From Pseudomonas putida (GTDB taxonomy: Bacteria > Pseudomonadota > Gammaproteobacteria > Pseudomonadales > Pseudomonadaceae): a DNA stretch of 64,000 nt. Made by a program: the position numbers and the translations under genes. A model generated the notes under the pieces. That model had not been told where the DNA came from, did no database searches, and saw only the letters and a list, made by a program, of their open reading frames with translations. Shown piece after piece: positions 20,317-28,155 of this stretch. Each line of letters begins with the position of its first letter. Within the stretch, counting starts at the first letter, position 1. Where the stretch lies: the NCBI RefSeq assembly GCF_030159595.1, contig NZ_BSKJ01000001.1:186001-250000 (forward strand), read 5' to 3'.

Positions 20317-21312
20317 TCAGGCCGCTGTGATGCGTTGCTTGAAGGTGCGGCCGACGGCATGTACGCCGGGTTCGTAGCGTTTTTCCTCGATTGCGGCCAG
20401 GGCCAGTTCCAGCGCGGTAGCGGCAATCAGGCCATGTTGCTGGGCCATGGCGTTGACCGGCAACGGCAGAAAGTCGAGCAACTGGTTATCGCCGAAGGTG
20501 CCCAACTGCAACTGGCGCGAATCGGCAGGGCGCGCCTGCAGGGTGTCGAACACCCCTTGCAGCAGCACATACGAAGTGGTCACCAGTGCATCCGGCAGGC
20601 CACCCAGGTCGTCGATCAATTGCTGCATCAAGCGCTGGCCGCACTCGCGGCTGAACGCTTCGCCCTGATAGCGGCGCACTTCACCTGCATAGCCTTGCAG
20701 GGCTTCGTCGAACCCGCCGGCACGGGCCTGGCTGACGGACAGTTCTGGGCGGGCGCCGATCAGGGCGATGCTGCGTGGGGTGGCGCTGAGCAGGCTGGCG
20801 GCCAGTTGGCGGCTGGCATCGCGATCATCGCTGATCACCGAACAGAAGTGCGCAGGGTCCAGGCGGCGGTCGATGGCGATCACGGGCAGGCCTTTGTCCT
20901 GCAAATCGCGGTAGCTGTCGTCTTCCGGCGGCAGGCAGCTGGCGACGAACAGCGCGTCACACCGACGGGCGCGGAACAGTTGCTGCAACTGGCGCTCGCT
21001 GTCGGGCTGGTCGTCGCTGCTGGCGATCAGCAACTGGTAGCCACGCGCGCGGGCGCCTTGCTCCAGTTGCTTGGCAATGCGGGCGTAGCTGGGGTTCTCC
21101 AGATCCGGGAGAATGAAGCCCAGGGTACGGGTGTGCCGGCTGCGCAGGCCAGCGGCCTGCGGGTTGGGGGTGAAGCCGTGGGCTTCGACCACCGCACGCA
21201 CCCGCTCGACAGTGGTGCTGCTGATGCGCTGCTGTTCAGCCTTGCCGTTGATGACGTAGCTGGCTGTGGTCACGGACACACCGGCCAGACGGGCGATATC
21301 GCTGAGTTTCAC
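20317..21312 (-). CDS. fruR: LacI-family fructose operon regulator FruR/Cra
   Basis: A 331-residue repressor. The GTG at 21312 is taken as start: the protein then opens with KLSDIARLAGVSVTTASYVI, the LacI helix-turn-helix, and AAGGA lies 7 bases upstream. DNA-binding domain about 1-57 with hinge FTPNPQAAGLRSRHTRTLGF; periplasmic-binding-like effector domain about 60-331. In P. putida the Cra protein responds to fructose-1-phosphate and represses fruBKA; the operator TTAAACGTTTCA lies in the divergent promoter region at 21470-21481. It is followed after 2 bases by a tatD-family gene. Confidence 0.95.
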   Translation of the reverse strand: MKLSDIARLAGVSVTTASYVINGKAEQQRISSTTVERVRAVVEAHGFTPNPQAAGLRSRHTRTLGFILPDLENPSYARIAKQLEQGARARGYQLLIASSDDQPDSERQLQQLFRARRCDALFVASCLPPEDDSYRDLQDKGLPVIAIDRRLDPAHFCSVISDDRDASRQLAASLLSATPRSIALIGARPELSVSQARAGGFDEALQGYAGEVRRYQGEAFSRECGQRLMQQLIDDLGGLPDALVTTSYVLLQGVFDTLQARPADSRQLQLGTFGDNQLLDFLPLPVNAMAQQHGLIAATALELALAAIEEKRYEPGVHAVGRTFKQRITAA

Positions 21313-21469
21313 CGAATTTTCCTTGTTATTTCCGGGGCTGGCTGTAAGGCCGGACCGGGTAGTTTGACCCAGCGCAGGCTTCACGCGCAGACGACCATTG
21401 TCGCAATTGTCCGACAGGATGGGGCTTTTTACCGGGCAGATTATCGAGTAACGTGGCCGTCTGGTCAGA

Positions 21470-21481
21470 TTAAACGTTTCA
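21470..21481. promoter_or_regulatory. FruR/Cra operator upstream of fruBKA
   Basis: The 12-mer TTAAACGTTTCA matches the operator I recall for P. putida Cra in the fruR-fruB intergenic region. It is 158 bases before fruR and 115 bases before fruB. A second, separate palindrome TGTGAA-T-TTCACA (21539-21551) lies nearer fruB. Confidence 0.85.
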
Positions 21482-21538
21482 GCCGCCGAATTTTCTGCCT
21501 CGGCTGCCCTCTGTGCAAGGCTGTGAACTGGCCCTTCA

Positions 21539-21551
21539 TGTGAATTTCACA
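21539..21551. promoter_or_regulatory. Perfect 13-bp palindrome before fruB
   Basis: TGTGAA T TTCACA, 45 bases upstream of the fruB start and distinct from the FruR operator. Half-sites resemble CRP/Vfr (TGTGA/TCACA), but the spacing is N3 instead of N6, so it is not a standard CRP site. Function unknown. Confidence 0.4.
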
Positions 21552-21595
21552 ACAATACTCCAGTACCCGACCGGGAACTGCAAAAGGAGAAGGTC

Positions 21596-24448
21596 ATGCT
21601 CGAGCTCGCCAAGGAGCAGATAGCCATGGGCCAGACGGCCGCCGACAAAGCCGAGGCGTTGCGCCTGCTGGCGGACCGGCTGGTCGCTGATGGCTTGGTC
21701 GCCGAGGGTTACCTGCAAGGGCTGCAAGCCCGTGAGGCCCAAGGCTCAACGTTCCTTGGCCAGGGCATCGCCATCCCCCATGGCACGCCGCAAACCCGCG
21801 ACCTGGTGCACGCCACCGGCGTGCGCCTGTTGCAGTTTCCTGAAGGCGTGGACTGGGGTGACGGGCAAATGGTCTACCTGGCCATTGGTATTGCCGCCCG
21901 CTCCGATGAACACCTGCGCCTGCTGCAACTGCTGACCCGCGCCTTGGGCGAGACCGACCTGGCCGAAGCACTGCGCCGGGCCAGCTCTGCCGAAGCGTTG
22001 CTCAAGCTGCTGCAAGGTGCGCCTCAGGAGCTGGCGCTGGATGCGCAGCTGGTCGGCCTGAACGTGCCGGCTGAAGATTTCGACGAACTGGCCTGGCGTG
22101 GTGCCCGCCTGCTGCAGCGCGCCGACTGTGTCGACAGCGGCTTTGCCGCCGTGCTGCAACAGGCTGAGCCGCTGCCATTGGGTGAGGGCCTGTGGTGGCT
22201 GCACAGCGAGCGCCAGGTGCGCCAACCGGGCCTGGCCTTCATCACCCCGCAGCAGCCACTGCGTTATCGCGACCAGCCGCTCAACGGCCTGTTCTGCCTG
22301 GCCAGCCTTGGCGCCGCCCACCAGGCTTTGCTTGAGCGCCTGTGCGAAGTGCTGATCGAAGGGCGCGGTCAGATGCTCTACCAGGCCACCAGCAGCCGTG
22401 CGGTGCTGGAAGTACTGGGTGGCGAGGCGCTGCCGGACTGGCCCAGCGCGCGCATCGTGCTGGCCAACCCGCATGGCTTGCATGCGCGCCCGGCCAAGGT
22501 GCTGGCGCAACTGGCCAAAGGCTTCGAGGGCGAGATCCGGGTGCGGCTGGTCGACAGTGCGCAGCCGGCGGTGTCGGTGAAGAGCCTGAGCAAGCTGCTC
22601 AGCCTCGGCGCCCGCCGTGGCCAGACGCTGGAGTTGGTGGCCGAACCGGGCATCGCCGCCGATGCCTTGCCGGTGTTGCTGGCTGCCATCGAACAGGGCC
22701 TGGGTGAAGAGGTCAAGCCGCTGCCGCAAAGTGCGGCCCGCGTAGCCAGTGTTGCGACCGACGTGCTGCAAGCCCCTGTGGCCGGTAGTTGCATCCAGGG
22801 CGTGGGCGCTGCCCCTGGCATTGCCAGCGGCCCGGCGCATGTGTGTGTCGAGCGTGAGTTCGATTATCCGCTGCGTGGCGAATCCAGTGTTCTGGAGCGG
22901 CAAAAGCTGCGTGAGGCCATAGCGGCGGTGGACAGCGACCTGCAGGCTTTGGTGAAGCGCAGCGACAAGGCCATTGGCGAGATCTTCGTCACCCACCAGG
23001 AAATGCTCGCCGACCCGGCCCTGACCGACGATGTCGAACAGCGCCTTGCCCAAGGCGAAAGCGCTGCGGCAGCCTGGATGGCGGTAATCGAAGCCGCAGC
23101 CCGTCAGCAGGAGGCGTTGCACGATACCTTGCTGGCCGAGCGCGCCGCCGACCTGCGTGACATTGGCCGCCGCGTGCTGGCGCAATTGTGCGGCGTGCAG
23201 GCTCAGGTTGAGCCCGAGCAACCTTATGTGCTGGTGATGACCGAAGTCGGCCCGTCCGATGTGGCGCGGCTGGACCCAAGCCGGGTTGCCGGTATCGTTA
23301 CCGCCCAGGGCGGCGCGACCGCCCACAGTGCCATCGTCGCCCGCGCTTTGGGCATCCCGGCGGTGGTCGGCGCAGGTGCGTCGATACTGTTGCTGGAGCG
23401 TGGCACGCCGCTGCTGCTCGACGGCCAACGCGGTGTGGTCAGCGTGGCGCCGCCAGCCGATGAGCTGCAACGGGCGCTGGCCGAGCGCGACCTGCGCGAG
23501 CAAAGGTTGCAGGCCGCCTGGGCCAACCGCTTCGAGCCCGCGGTCACCCGCGATGGCCATGCCGTGGAAGTGTTCGCCAACATCGGTGACAGCAACGGCA
23601 TCGCCAAGGTGGTGGAGCAGGGCGCTGAAGGCGTGGGCCTGCTGCGCACCGAACTGATTTTCATGGCCCACCCCCAGGCCCCGGACGTGCCCACCCAGGA
23701 AGCCGAGTACCGCCGCGTGCTCGATGGCCTGGACGGGCGGCCGTTGGTGGTGCGCACCCTTGATGTCGGCGGCGACAAGCCGCTGCCGTACTGGCCGATC
23801 GCTTCCGAGGAAAACCCCTTCCTGGGTGTGCGCGGCGTACGCTTGACCCTGCAGCGCCCACAGATCATGGAAGACCAGTTGCGTGCCTTGCTGCGGGCTG
23901 CCGACAAGCGTCCGCTGCGTATCATGTTCCCGATGGTTGGCCAGGTGCACGAGTGGCGCGAGGCGCGGGCCATGGTCGAGCGCCTGCGTGCAGAGACCCC
24001 GGTGGCCGACCTGCAACTGGGCATCATGGTCGAAGTGCCCTCGGCGGCCTTGCTGGCGCCGCAACTGGCGCGCGAAGTGGACTTCTTCAGCATCGGTACC
24101 AACGACCTGACCCAGTACACCTTGGCCATCGACCGTGGCCACCCGAGCCTTTCGGCCCAGGCCGATGGCCTGCACCCGGCGGTGCTCAGCTTGATCGACA
24201 TGACCGTGCGCGCTGCCCATGCCCACGGCAAATGGGTGGGCGTGTGCGGCGAGTTGGCGGCCGACCCGCAGGCGGTGCCTGTGCTGTTGGGGCTGGACGT
24301 TGACGAGCTCAGCGTGTCTGCGCGCAGCATCGCCGAAGTCAAGGCCCTGGTTCGCCAGGCCGATCACCAGACGGCCCGCGCCCTGGCGCACGAGGCCCTG
24401 CAACAAGACAGCGCTGCGGCAGTTCGCGCGCTGGTGGAGCGTTACTGA
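21596..24448 (+). CDS. fruB: Fructose PTS multiphosphoryl protein (EIIA-HPr-EI fusion)
   Basis: A 950-residue fusion carrying the soluble part of the fructose phosphotransferase system. Order: EIIA-Fru (about 1-145, phospho-His in GIAIPHGTP near 62), linker, HPr (about 285-370, phospho-His in NPHGLHARPAK), enzyme I (about 400-950, starting GVGAAPGIASG, with phospho-His in GGATAHSAIVARA near 575 and PEP-binding signatures LLRTELIFM, GTNDLTQYTLAIDR and VCGELAADP). PEP phosphate passes EI to HPr to EIIA and on to FruA. Start ATG 21596 has AAAGGAGAAGG. The stop abuts the fruK start directly, so this is the first gene of fruBKA. Confidence 0.97.
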   Translation: MLELAKEQIAMGQTAADKAEALRLLADRLVADGLVAEGYLQGLQAREAQGSTFLGQGIAIPHGTPQTRDLVHATGVRLLQFPEGVDWGDGQMVYLAIGIAARSDEHLRLLQLLTRALGETDLAEALRRASSAEALLKLLQGAPQELALDAQLVGLNVPAEDFDELAWRGARLLQRADCVDSGFAAVLQQAEPLPLGEGLWWLHSERQVRQPGLAFITPQQPLRYRDQPLNGLFCLASLGAAHQALLERLCEVLIEGRGQMLYQATSSRAVLEVLGGEALPDWPSARIVLANPHGLHARPAKVLAQLAKGFEGEIRVRLVDSAQPAVSVKSLSKLLSLGARRGQTLELVAEPGIAADALPVLLAAIEQGLGEEVKPLPQSAARVASVATDVLQAPVAGSCIQGVGAAPGIASGPAHVCVEREFDYPLRGESSVLERQKLREAIAAVDSDLQALVKRSDKAIGEIFVTHQEMLADPALTDDVEQRLAQGESAAAAWMAVIEAAARQQEALHDTLLAERAADLRDIGRRVLAQLCGVQAQVEPEQPYVLVMTEVGPSDVARLDPSRVAGIVTAQGGATAHSAIVARALGIPAVVGAGASILLLERGTPLLLDGQRGVVSVAPPADELQRALAERDLREQRLQAAWANRFEPAVTRDGHAVEVFANIGDSNGIAKVVEQGAEGVGLLRTELIFMAHPQAPDVPTQEAEYRRVLDGLDGRPLVVRTLDVGGDKPLPYWPIASEENPFLGVRGVRLTLQRPQIMEDQLRALLRAADKRPLRIMFPMVGQVHEWREARAMVERLRAETPVADLQLGIMVEVPSAALLAPQLAREVDFFSIGTNDLTQYTLAIDRGHPSLSAQADGLHPAVLSLIDMTVRAAHAHGKWVGVCGELAADPQAVPVLLGLDVDELSVSARSIAEVKALVRQADHQTARALAHEALQQDSAAAVRALVERY

Positions 24449-25396
24449 ATGGCCAAGATCCTCACCCTCACCCTGAACCCGGCGCTGGATATCACCATCG
24501 GCCTGGACACCTTGCGCCCTGGGCAGGTCAATCGCAGCCAGGCACAACAGAGCCATGCGGCGGGCAAGGGGCTCAACGTTGCCCAGGTATTGGCCGACCT
24601 GGGGCACAGCGTGACCGTCGGCGGCTTCCTTGGGCAGGATAACCTGCAGCCGTTCGAAGCACTGATCCAGTGGCGCGGCTTTGCTGACTGCTTTGTTCGC
24701 GTGCCGGGCGAAACCCGCAGCAACATCAAGCTGGTGGAAGCGGATGGCCGCGTCACCGACATTAACGGCCAGGGCCCGGAGGTCGATGAGGCGGCGCGTA
24801 GCGCGTTGCTACGCCGCCTGGAGCAGGTCGCCCCGGGCCATGACGCCGTGGTGGTAGCGGGTAGCTTGCCATGTGGGATCAGCGCCGAGTGGTTCCGCCA
24901 ACTGCTTGAGCAACTGAAGGCCCAAGGTCTCAAGGTGGCCCTGGACAGCAGCGGCGAAGCCTTGCGTGTCGGCCTGCAAAGCGCGCCCTGGCTGGTAAAG
25001 CCCAATACCGAAGAGTTGGGCGAAGTGCTTGGTCTGGCTGTGGATAACCTGGCGCAGCAACGTGCCGCCGCTGAGCGTCTGCTGGCCAGCGGTGTCGAAC
25101 ACGTCGTGGTTTCGGCGGGCGAGCAGGGCGTCAGCTGGTTCGCCCGCGACCTGGCCGTACACGCCAGCCCACCCAAGGTGCGGGTCGCCAGCACGGTGGG
25201 GGCGGGGGATTCGCTGGTAGCCGGCATGGTCCATGGCCTGTTGCAGGGCGAGCCGCCTGCGCAGACGTTGACCCGTGCCACCGCGATTGCCGCCCAGGCC
25301 GTCACCCAGGTTGGTTTCGGCATCCGTGACCGCGAGCAACTGGCGCGTCTGGAAGCGGCCGTGCAACTGACAGAGCAACAAGAGGGTTGCCGATGA
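24449..25396 (+). CDS. fruK: 1-phosphofructokinase
   Basis: A 315-residue PfkB-family kinase that phosphorylates fructose-1-phosphate, the product of the fructose PTS, to fructose-1,6-bisphosphate. Marks: N-terminal TLNPALDITI, substrate-binding GKGLNVAQVLADLG, VAGSLPCG, and the PfkB signature VGAGDSLVAGMVHG with the catalytic Asp. The ATG follows the fruB stop without a gap, and its stop overlaps the fruA ATG (ATGA), so all three genes are translationally coupled. Because fructose-1-phosphate is the FruR effector, this enzyme also sets the inducer level. Confidence 0.96.
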   Translation: MAKILTLTLNPALDITIGLDTLRPGQVNRSQAQQSHAAGKGLNVAQVLADLGHSVTVGGFLGQDNLQPFEALIQWRGFADCFVRVPGETRSNIKLVEADGRVTDINGQGPEVDEAARSALLRRLEQVAPGHDAVVVAGSLPCGISAEWFRQLLEQLKAQGLKVALDSSGEALRVGLQSAPWLVKPNTEELGEVLGLAVDNLAQQRAAAERLLASGVEHVVVSAGEQGVSWFARDLAVHASPPKVRVASTVGAGDSLVAGMVHGLLQGEPPAQTLTRATAIAAQAVTQVGFGIRDREQLARLEAAVQLTEQQEGCR

Positions 25397-27132
25397 ACAT
25401 TGCCATTGTCACCGCCTGCCCTAACGGCCAGGTGTCGAGTGTGCTGAGCGCACGCTTGTTGTCCGCCGCTGCCCAGCGGCGTGGCTGGAGTACCAGTGTC
25501 GAAGTGCAGGAAGCCGGGCACCCCGAACGGCAACTGAGTGCGCAGCAGATCGCCGAGGCCGACTGGGTGCTGGTAGTCAGCACTGGCGCAGTGGACCTGG
25601 CCCGCTTCGTCGGCAAGCGCGTGTACCAGAGCACACCCGCCCAGGCGCTGGCCGACCGCGAAGGTTTCCTTGATGAGGCAGCAGCCAACGCACAGCCGTG
25701 GGTGGCAGCATCAGGCACCCCAGGCGCCGTTGGCAGCTCTGTCACGCGTATCGTTGCGGTCACTGCTTGCCCGACCGGTGTTGCGCACACATTCATGGCC
25801 GCAGAAGCCTTGCAGCAAGCTGCGCAACAAATGGGCTACCAGCTCACGGTCGAAACCCAGGGTTCGGTCGGTGCGCGCAACCCCTTGTCTGCCGAGTCCA
25901 TCGTTGAGGCGGATGTGGTGCTGCTGGCCGCTGACATCGAAGTGCCCACTGCGCGGTTTGCCGGCAAGCGCATCTACCGTTGTGGCACCGGCATCGCCCT
26001 CAAGCAGGCCCATGCCACGCTGGACAAGGCCCTGGCCGAAGCCAAGGTGGAAAACGGTGCCGATGCCACAGCGGCCGCCACCACGACAAAGGGCGAGAAG
26101 ACCGGTGTGTACAAGCACCTGCTTACCGGTGTGTCGTTCATGCTGCCCATGGTGGTGGCCGGCGGGCTGCTGATTGCCCTGTCGTTTGTGTTTGGCATCG
26201 AGGCCTACAAAGAGCCAGGCACCTTGCCTGCGGCGTTGATGCAGATCGGCGGCGAAGCCGCGTTCAAGCTGATGGTGCCGTTGTTGGCAGGCTATATCGC
26301 CTGGTCCATCGCCGACCGCCCTGGGCTTGCCCCCGGCATGATCGGTGGCTTGCTGGCCAGTACCTTGGGCGCGGGCTTCATCGGTGGCATTGTCGCCGGC
26401 TTCCTTGCCGGTTACAGCGCCAAGGCCATTGCCCGATGGGCGCGCTTGCCCACCAGCCTGGAAGCACTCAAGCCGATCCTGATCATTCCGCTGTTGGCCA
26501 GCCTGTTCACCGGCCTTGTGATGATTTATGTGGTCGGCCAGCCAGTGGCGGCCATGCTCGAAGGGCTTACGCACTTCCTCGACAGCATGGGCACCACCAA
26601 TGCCATCCTGTTGGGGCTGTTGCTGGGTGGCATGATGTGCGTCGACCTTGGCGGGCCGATCAACAAGGCTGCCTATGCCTTCTCGGTAGGGTTATTGGCG
26701 TCGTCGAGCTACGCACCGATGGCAGCCACCATGGCCGCTGGCATGGTGCCGCCGATCGGCCTGGGCATCGCCACCTTCCTGGCCCGGCGCAAGTTTGCCC
26801 AGAGCGAGCGCGAGGCCGGCAAGGCAGCCTTGGCGCTGGGCTTGTGCTTCATTTCCGAAGGGGCGATCCCGTTCGCAGCCAAGGACCCGCTGCGGGTGAT
26901 CCCGGCCAGTGTCGTCGGTGGTGCACTGACCGGGGCGTTGTCGATGTACTTCGGTTGCAAGCTGATGGCGCCGCATGGCGGCTTGTTCGTGCTGCTGATC
27001 CCCAATGCGATCAACCATGCCCTGCTGTATTTGTTGGCGATCGTGGCGGGTAGCCTGGTGACGGCGGTGGTGTATGCGGTGATCAAGAAGAGCGAGCGGG
27101 TGGAGTTGGCCGTAGCGCCGGTGAAAGGTTAA
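25393..27132 (+). CDS. fruA: Fructose PTS permease EIIB'BC
   Basis: A 579-residue inner-membrane transporter that imports fructose and phosphorylates it at C1. The start is ATG 25393 overlapping the fruK stop. Residues about 1-100 are a duplicated EIIB' domain (IAIVTACPNG); about 115-215 the functional EIIB with phospho-Cys near 126 in VTACPTGVAHTFMAAEAL; about 240-575 the EIIC membrane domain (GVSFMLPMVVAGGLLIALSF, MGTTNAILLGLLLG, MCVDLGGPINKAA, SEGAIPFAAKDP). EIIA comes from FruB. The layout equals the fructose-specific EIIB'BC of other gammaproteobacteria. Transcript end is probably at the REP pair just downstream. Confidence 0.97.
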   Translation: MNIAIVTACPNGQVSSVLSARLLSAAAQRRGWSTSVEVQEAGHPERQLSAQQIAEADWVLVVSTGAVDLARFVGKRVYQSTPAQALADREGFLDEAAANAQPWVAASGTPGAVGSSVTRIVAVTACPTGVAHTFMAAEALQQAAQQMGYQLTVETQGSVGARNPLSAESIVEADVVLLAADIEVPTARFAGKRIYRCGTGIALKQAHATLDKALAEAKVENGADATAAATTTKGEKTGVYKHLLTGVSFMLPMVVAGGLLIALSFVFGIEAYKEPGTLPAALMQIGGEAAFKLMVPLLAGYIAWSIADRPGLAPGMIGGLLASTLGAGFIGGIVAGFLAGYSAKAIARWARLPTSLEALKPILIIPLLASLFTGLVMIYVVGQPVAAMLEGLTHFLDSMGTTNAILLGLLLGGMMCVDLGGPINKAAYAFSVGLLASSSYAPMAATMAAGMVPPIGLGIATFLARRKFAQSEREAGKAALALGLCFISEGAIPFAAKDPLRVIPASVVGGALTGALSMYFGCKLMAPHGGLFVLLIPNAINHALLYLLAIVAGSLVTAVVYAVIKKSERVELAVAPVKG

Positions 27133-27152
27133 AGATCTGGGTAGGCTCCACT

Positions 27153-27247
27153 GGCCCTATCGCCGGCAAGCCAGCTCCCACAGGTACAGCGCATCTCCAG
27201 AAGCCAGCGCGATCCTGTGGGCGCTGGCTTGCCGGCGATAGGGCCCT
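27153..27247. repeat. Paired inverted REP element (family 2)
   Basis: Arms GGCCCTATCGCCGGCAAGCC... (27153 on) and ...GGCTTGCCGGCGATAGGGCC (to 27247) are exact inverted copies; both also contain the CCCACAGG/CCTGTGGG core. It lies between convergent fruA and the DUF3820 gene. Confidence 0.88.
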
Positions 27248-27253
27248 AACAGG

Positions 27254-27475
27254 TCAGCGCCGATGCTTCTGCCGCAACGGCACCAGCAGATCACCCAGCC
27301 CGTTGTGGTCGATCTCATGCATCAGCGCCAGCAACCCACCCAGCTCCCCCGCCGGAAACCCCTTGCGCGCAAACCACGCCAGATAGTCGCCCGGCAAGTC
27401 GGCAATGATCCGCCCCTGGTACTTGCCAAACGGCAGGGTCCGGGTCACCAGCAGTTCGAGGGTTTCCGGCTTCAT
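27254..27475 (-). CDS. DUF3820 family small protein
   Basis: A 73-residue protein starting at ATG 27475, with AGGTG 8 bases upstream. The conserved signature is TLPFGKYQGRIIADLPGDYL followed by WFARKGFP and HEIDHNGL. The family is annotated as putative quorum-sensing-regulated virulence factor or simply DUF3820; I know of no demonstrated activity. The core resembles the PFGKYKG motif found at the tail of some exonuclease-family proteins, hinting at nucleic-acid contact, but this is speculative. It is cytoplasmic and monocistronic. The REP pair lies immediately after its stop. Confidence 0.8.
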   Translation of the reverse strand: MKPETLELLVTRTLPFGKYQGRIIADLPGDYLAWFARKGFPAGELGGLLALMHEIDHNGLGDLLVPLRQKHRR

Positions 27476-27623
27476 TTTCGGCGCACCTGGCTGTGGAAAA
27501 GTGCCGACCATACTGCAATCTGCACGAGCGCCCAAGCGGCGATCATGCAGAACGCCCTCATACGTCGCTAATCGTTAAAGTGTAAGTTGCTGTTTTTTAT
27601 AGATTTATTTTTATTCAATGGCT

Positions 27624-27638
27624 TGGCACGAACACTGC
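27624..27638 (+). promoter_or_regulatory. Probable sigma-54 promoter
   Basis: TGGCAC (27624-27629), five bases, CTGC (27635-27638). This fits the RpoN -24/-12 consensus TGGCAC-N5-TTGC with GG and GC exactly ten bases apart. The expected transcription start is near 27650, and the next gene's ATG is at 27679. The upstream 60 bases are strongly AT-rich (TTTTTTATAGATTTATTTTT), suitable for bending or an UP-like element. Confidence 0.6.
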
Positions 27639-27678
27639 TCCCTTACAGATGACTATCACCTGCCAAGGAGTTCGTACC

Positions 27679-28155
27679 ATGAGCAACCCCAACAAAGACG
27701 TGATCGATGTGCTCAACGACCTGATCGAGTACAGCAAGGATGGCGAGAAGGGCTTCAAGACTTCGGCCGATGATGTGAAGAACCCTGAGTTGAAAGCGTT
27801 CTTCGTTCAGCGCGCTGGCGAGTGCGCCAACGCCGCAGGCGAACTGCAGAGCGAAGTTCGCCGTCTGGGCGGCGACCCGGAAACCTCCACCAGCATCAGC
27901 GGCGACCTGCACCGTGGCTGGGTCAACCTGAAGTCGATGGTCACCGGCAAAGATGAAGAAGCGGTGCTCAACGAGGTGGAGCGTGGCGAAGACCATGCGC
28001 TTAAAGCCTACAAGGAGGCCCGCGAGAAACTGGTGAAACTGGGCCGCACTGCCAGCGACATGACCTACAGCCTGGTGGAAAAGCAGCTACAAGGCGTGCA
28101 GCGCAACCATGACCAGGTCAAGGCCTTGCGCAACGCCGCCCGCGCTCGCGCCTAG
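27679..28155 (+). CDS. PA2169/DUF2383 family four-helix-bundle protein
   Basis: A 158-residue all-helical protein. ATG 27679 is chosen because AAGGAG ends 8 bases before it; the in-frame ATG at 27649 overlaps the expected transcription start of the sigma-54-like promoter. Sequence marks: LNDLIEYSKDGEKGFKTSADDVK, split by the family's Glu/His ferritin-like positions (RGEDHALKAY). The DUF2383/PA2169 family is ferritin-like by fold and often stress-induced; the function is unknown. The 3' end overlaps the diguanylate cyclase gene by four bases: the palindrome CTAG at 28152-28155 supplies TAG stops to both convergent genes. Confidence 0.82.
   Translation: MSNPNKDVIDVLNDLIEYSKDGEKGFKTSADDVKNPELKAFFVQRAGECANAAGELQSEVRRLGGDPETSTSISGDLHRGWVNLKSMVTGKDEEAVLNEVERGEDHALKAYKEAREKLVKLGRTASDMTYSLVEKQLQGVQRNHDQVKALRNAARARA

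Noticed and set aside
21539..21551. CRP/Vfr site
   Set aside because: The half-sites fit, but the spacing is three bases instead of six, so it was kept only as an unassigned palindrome.
21746..24607. 953-residue open frame on the minus strand
   Set aside because: Exactly antisense to fruB. Low-complexity, Gln/His-rich translation without any family motif.
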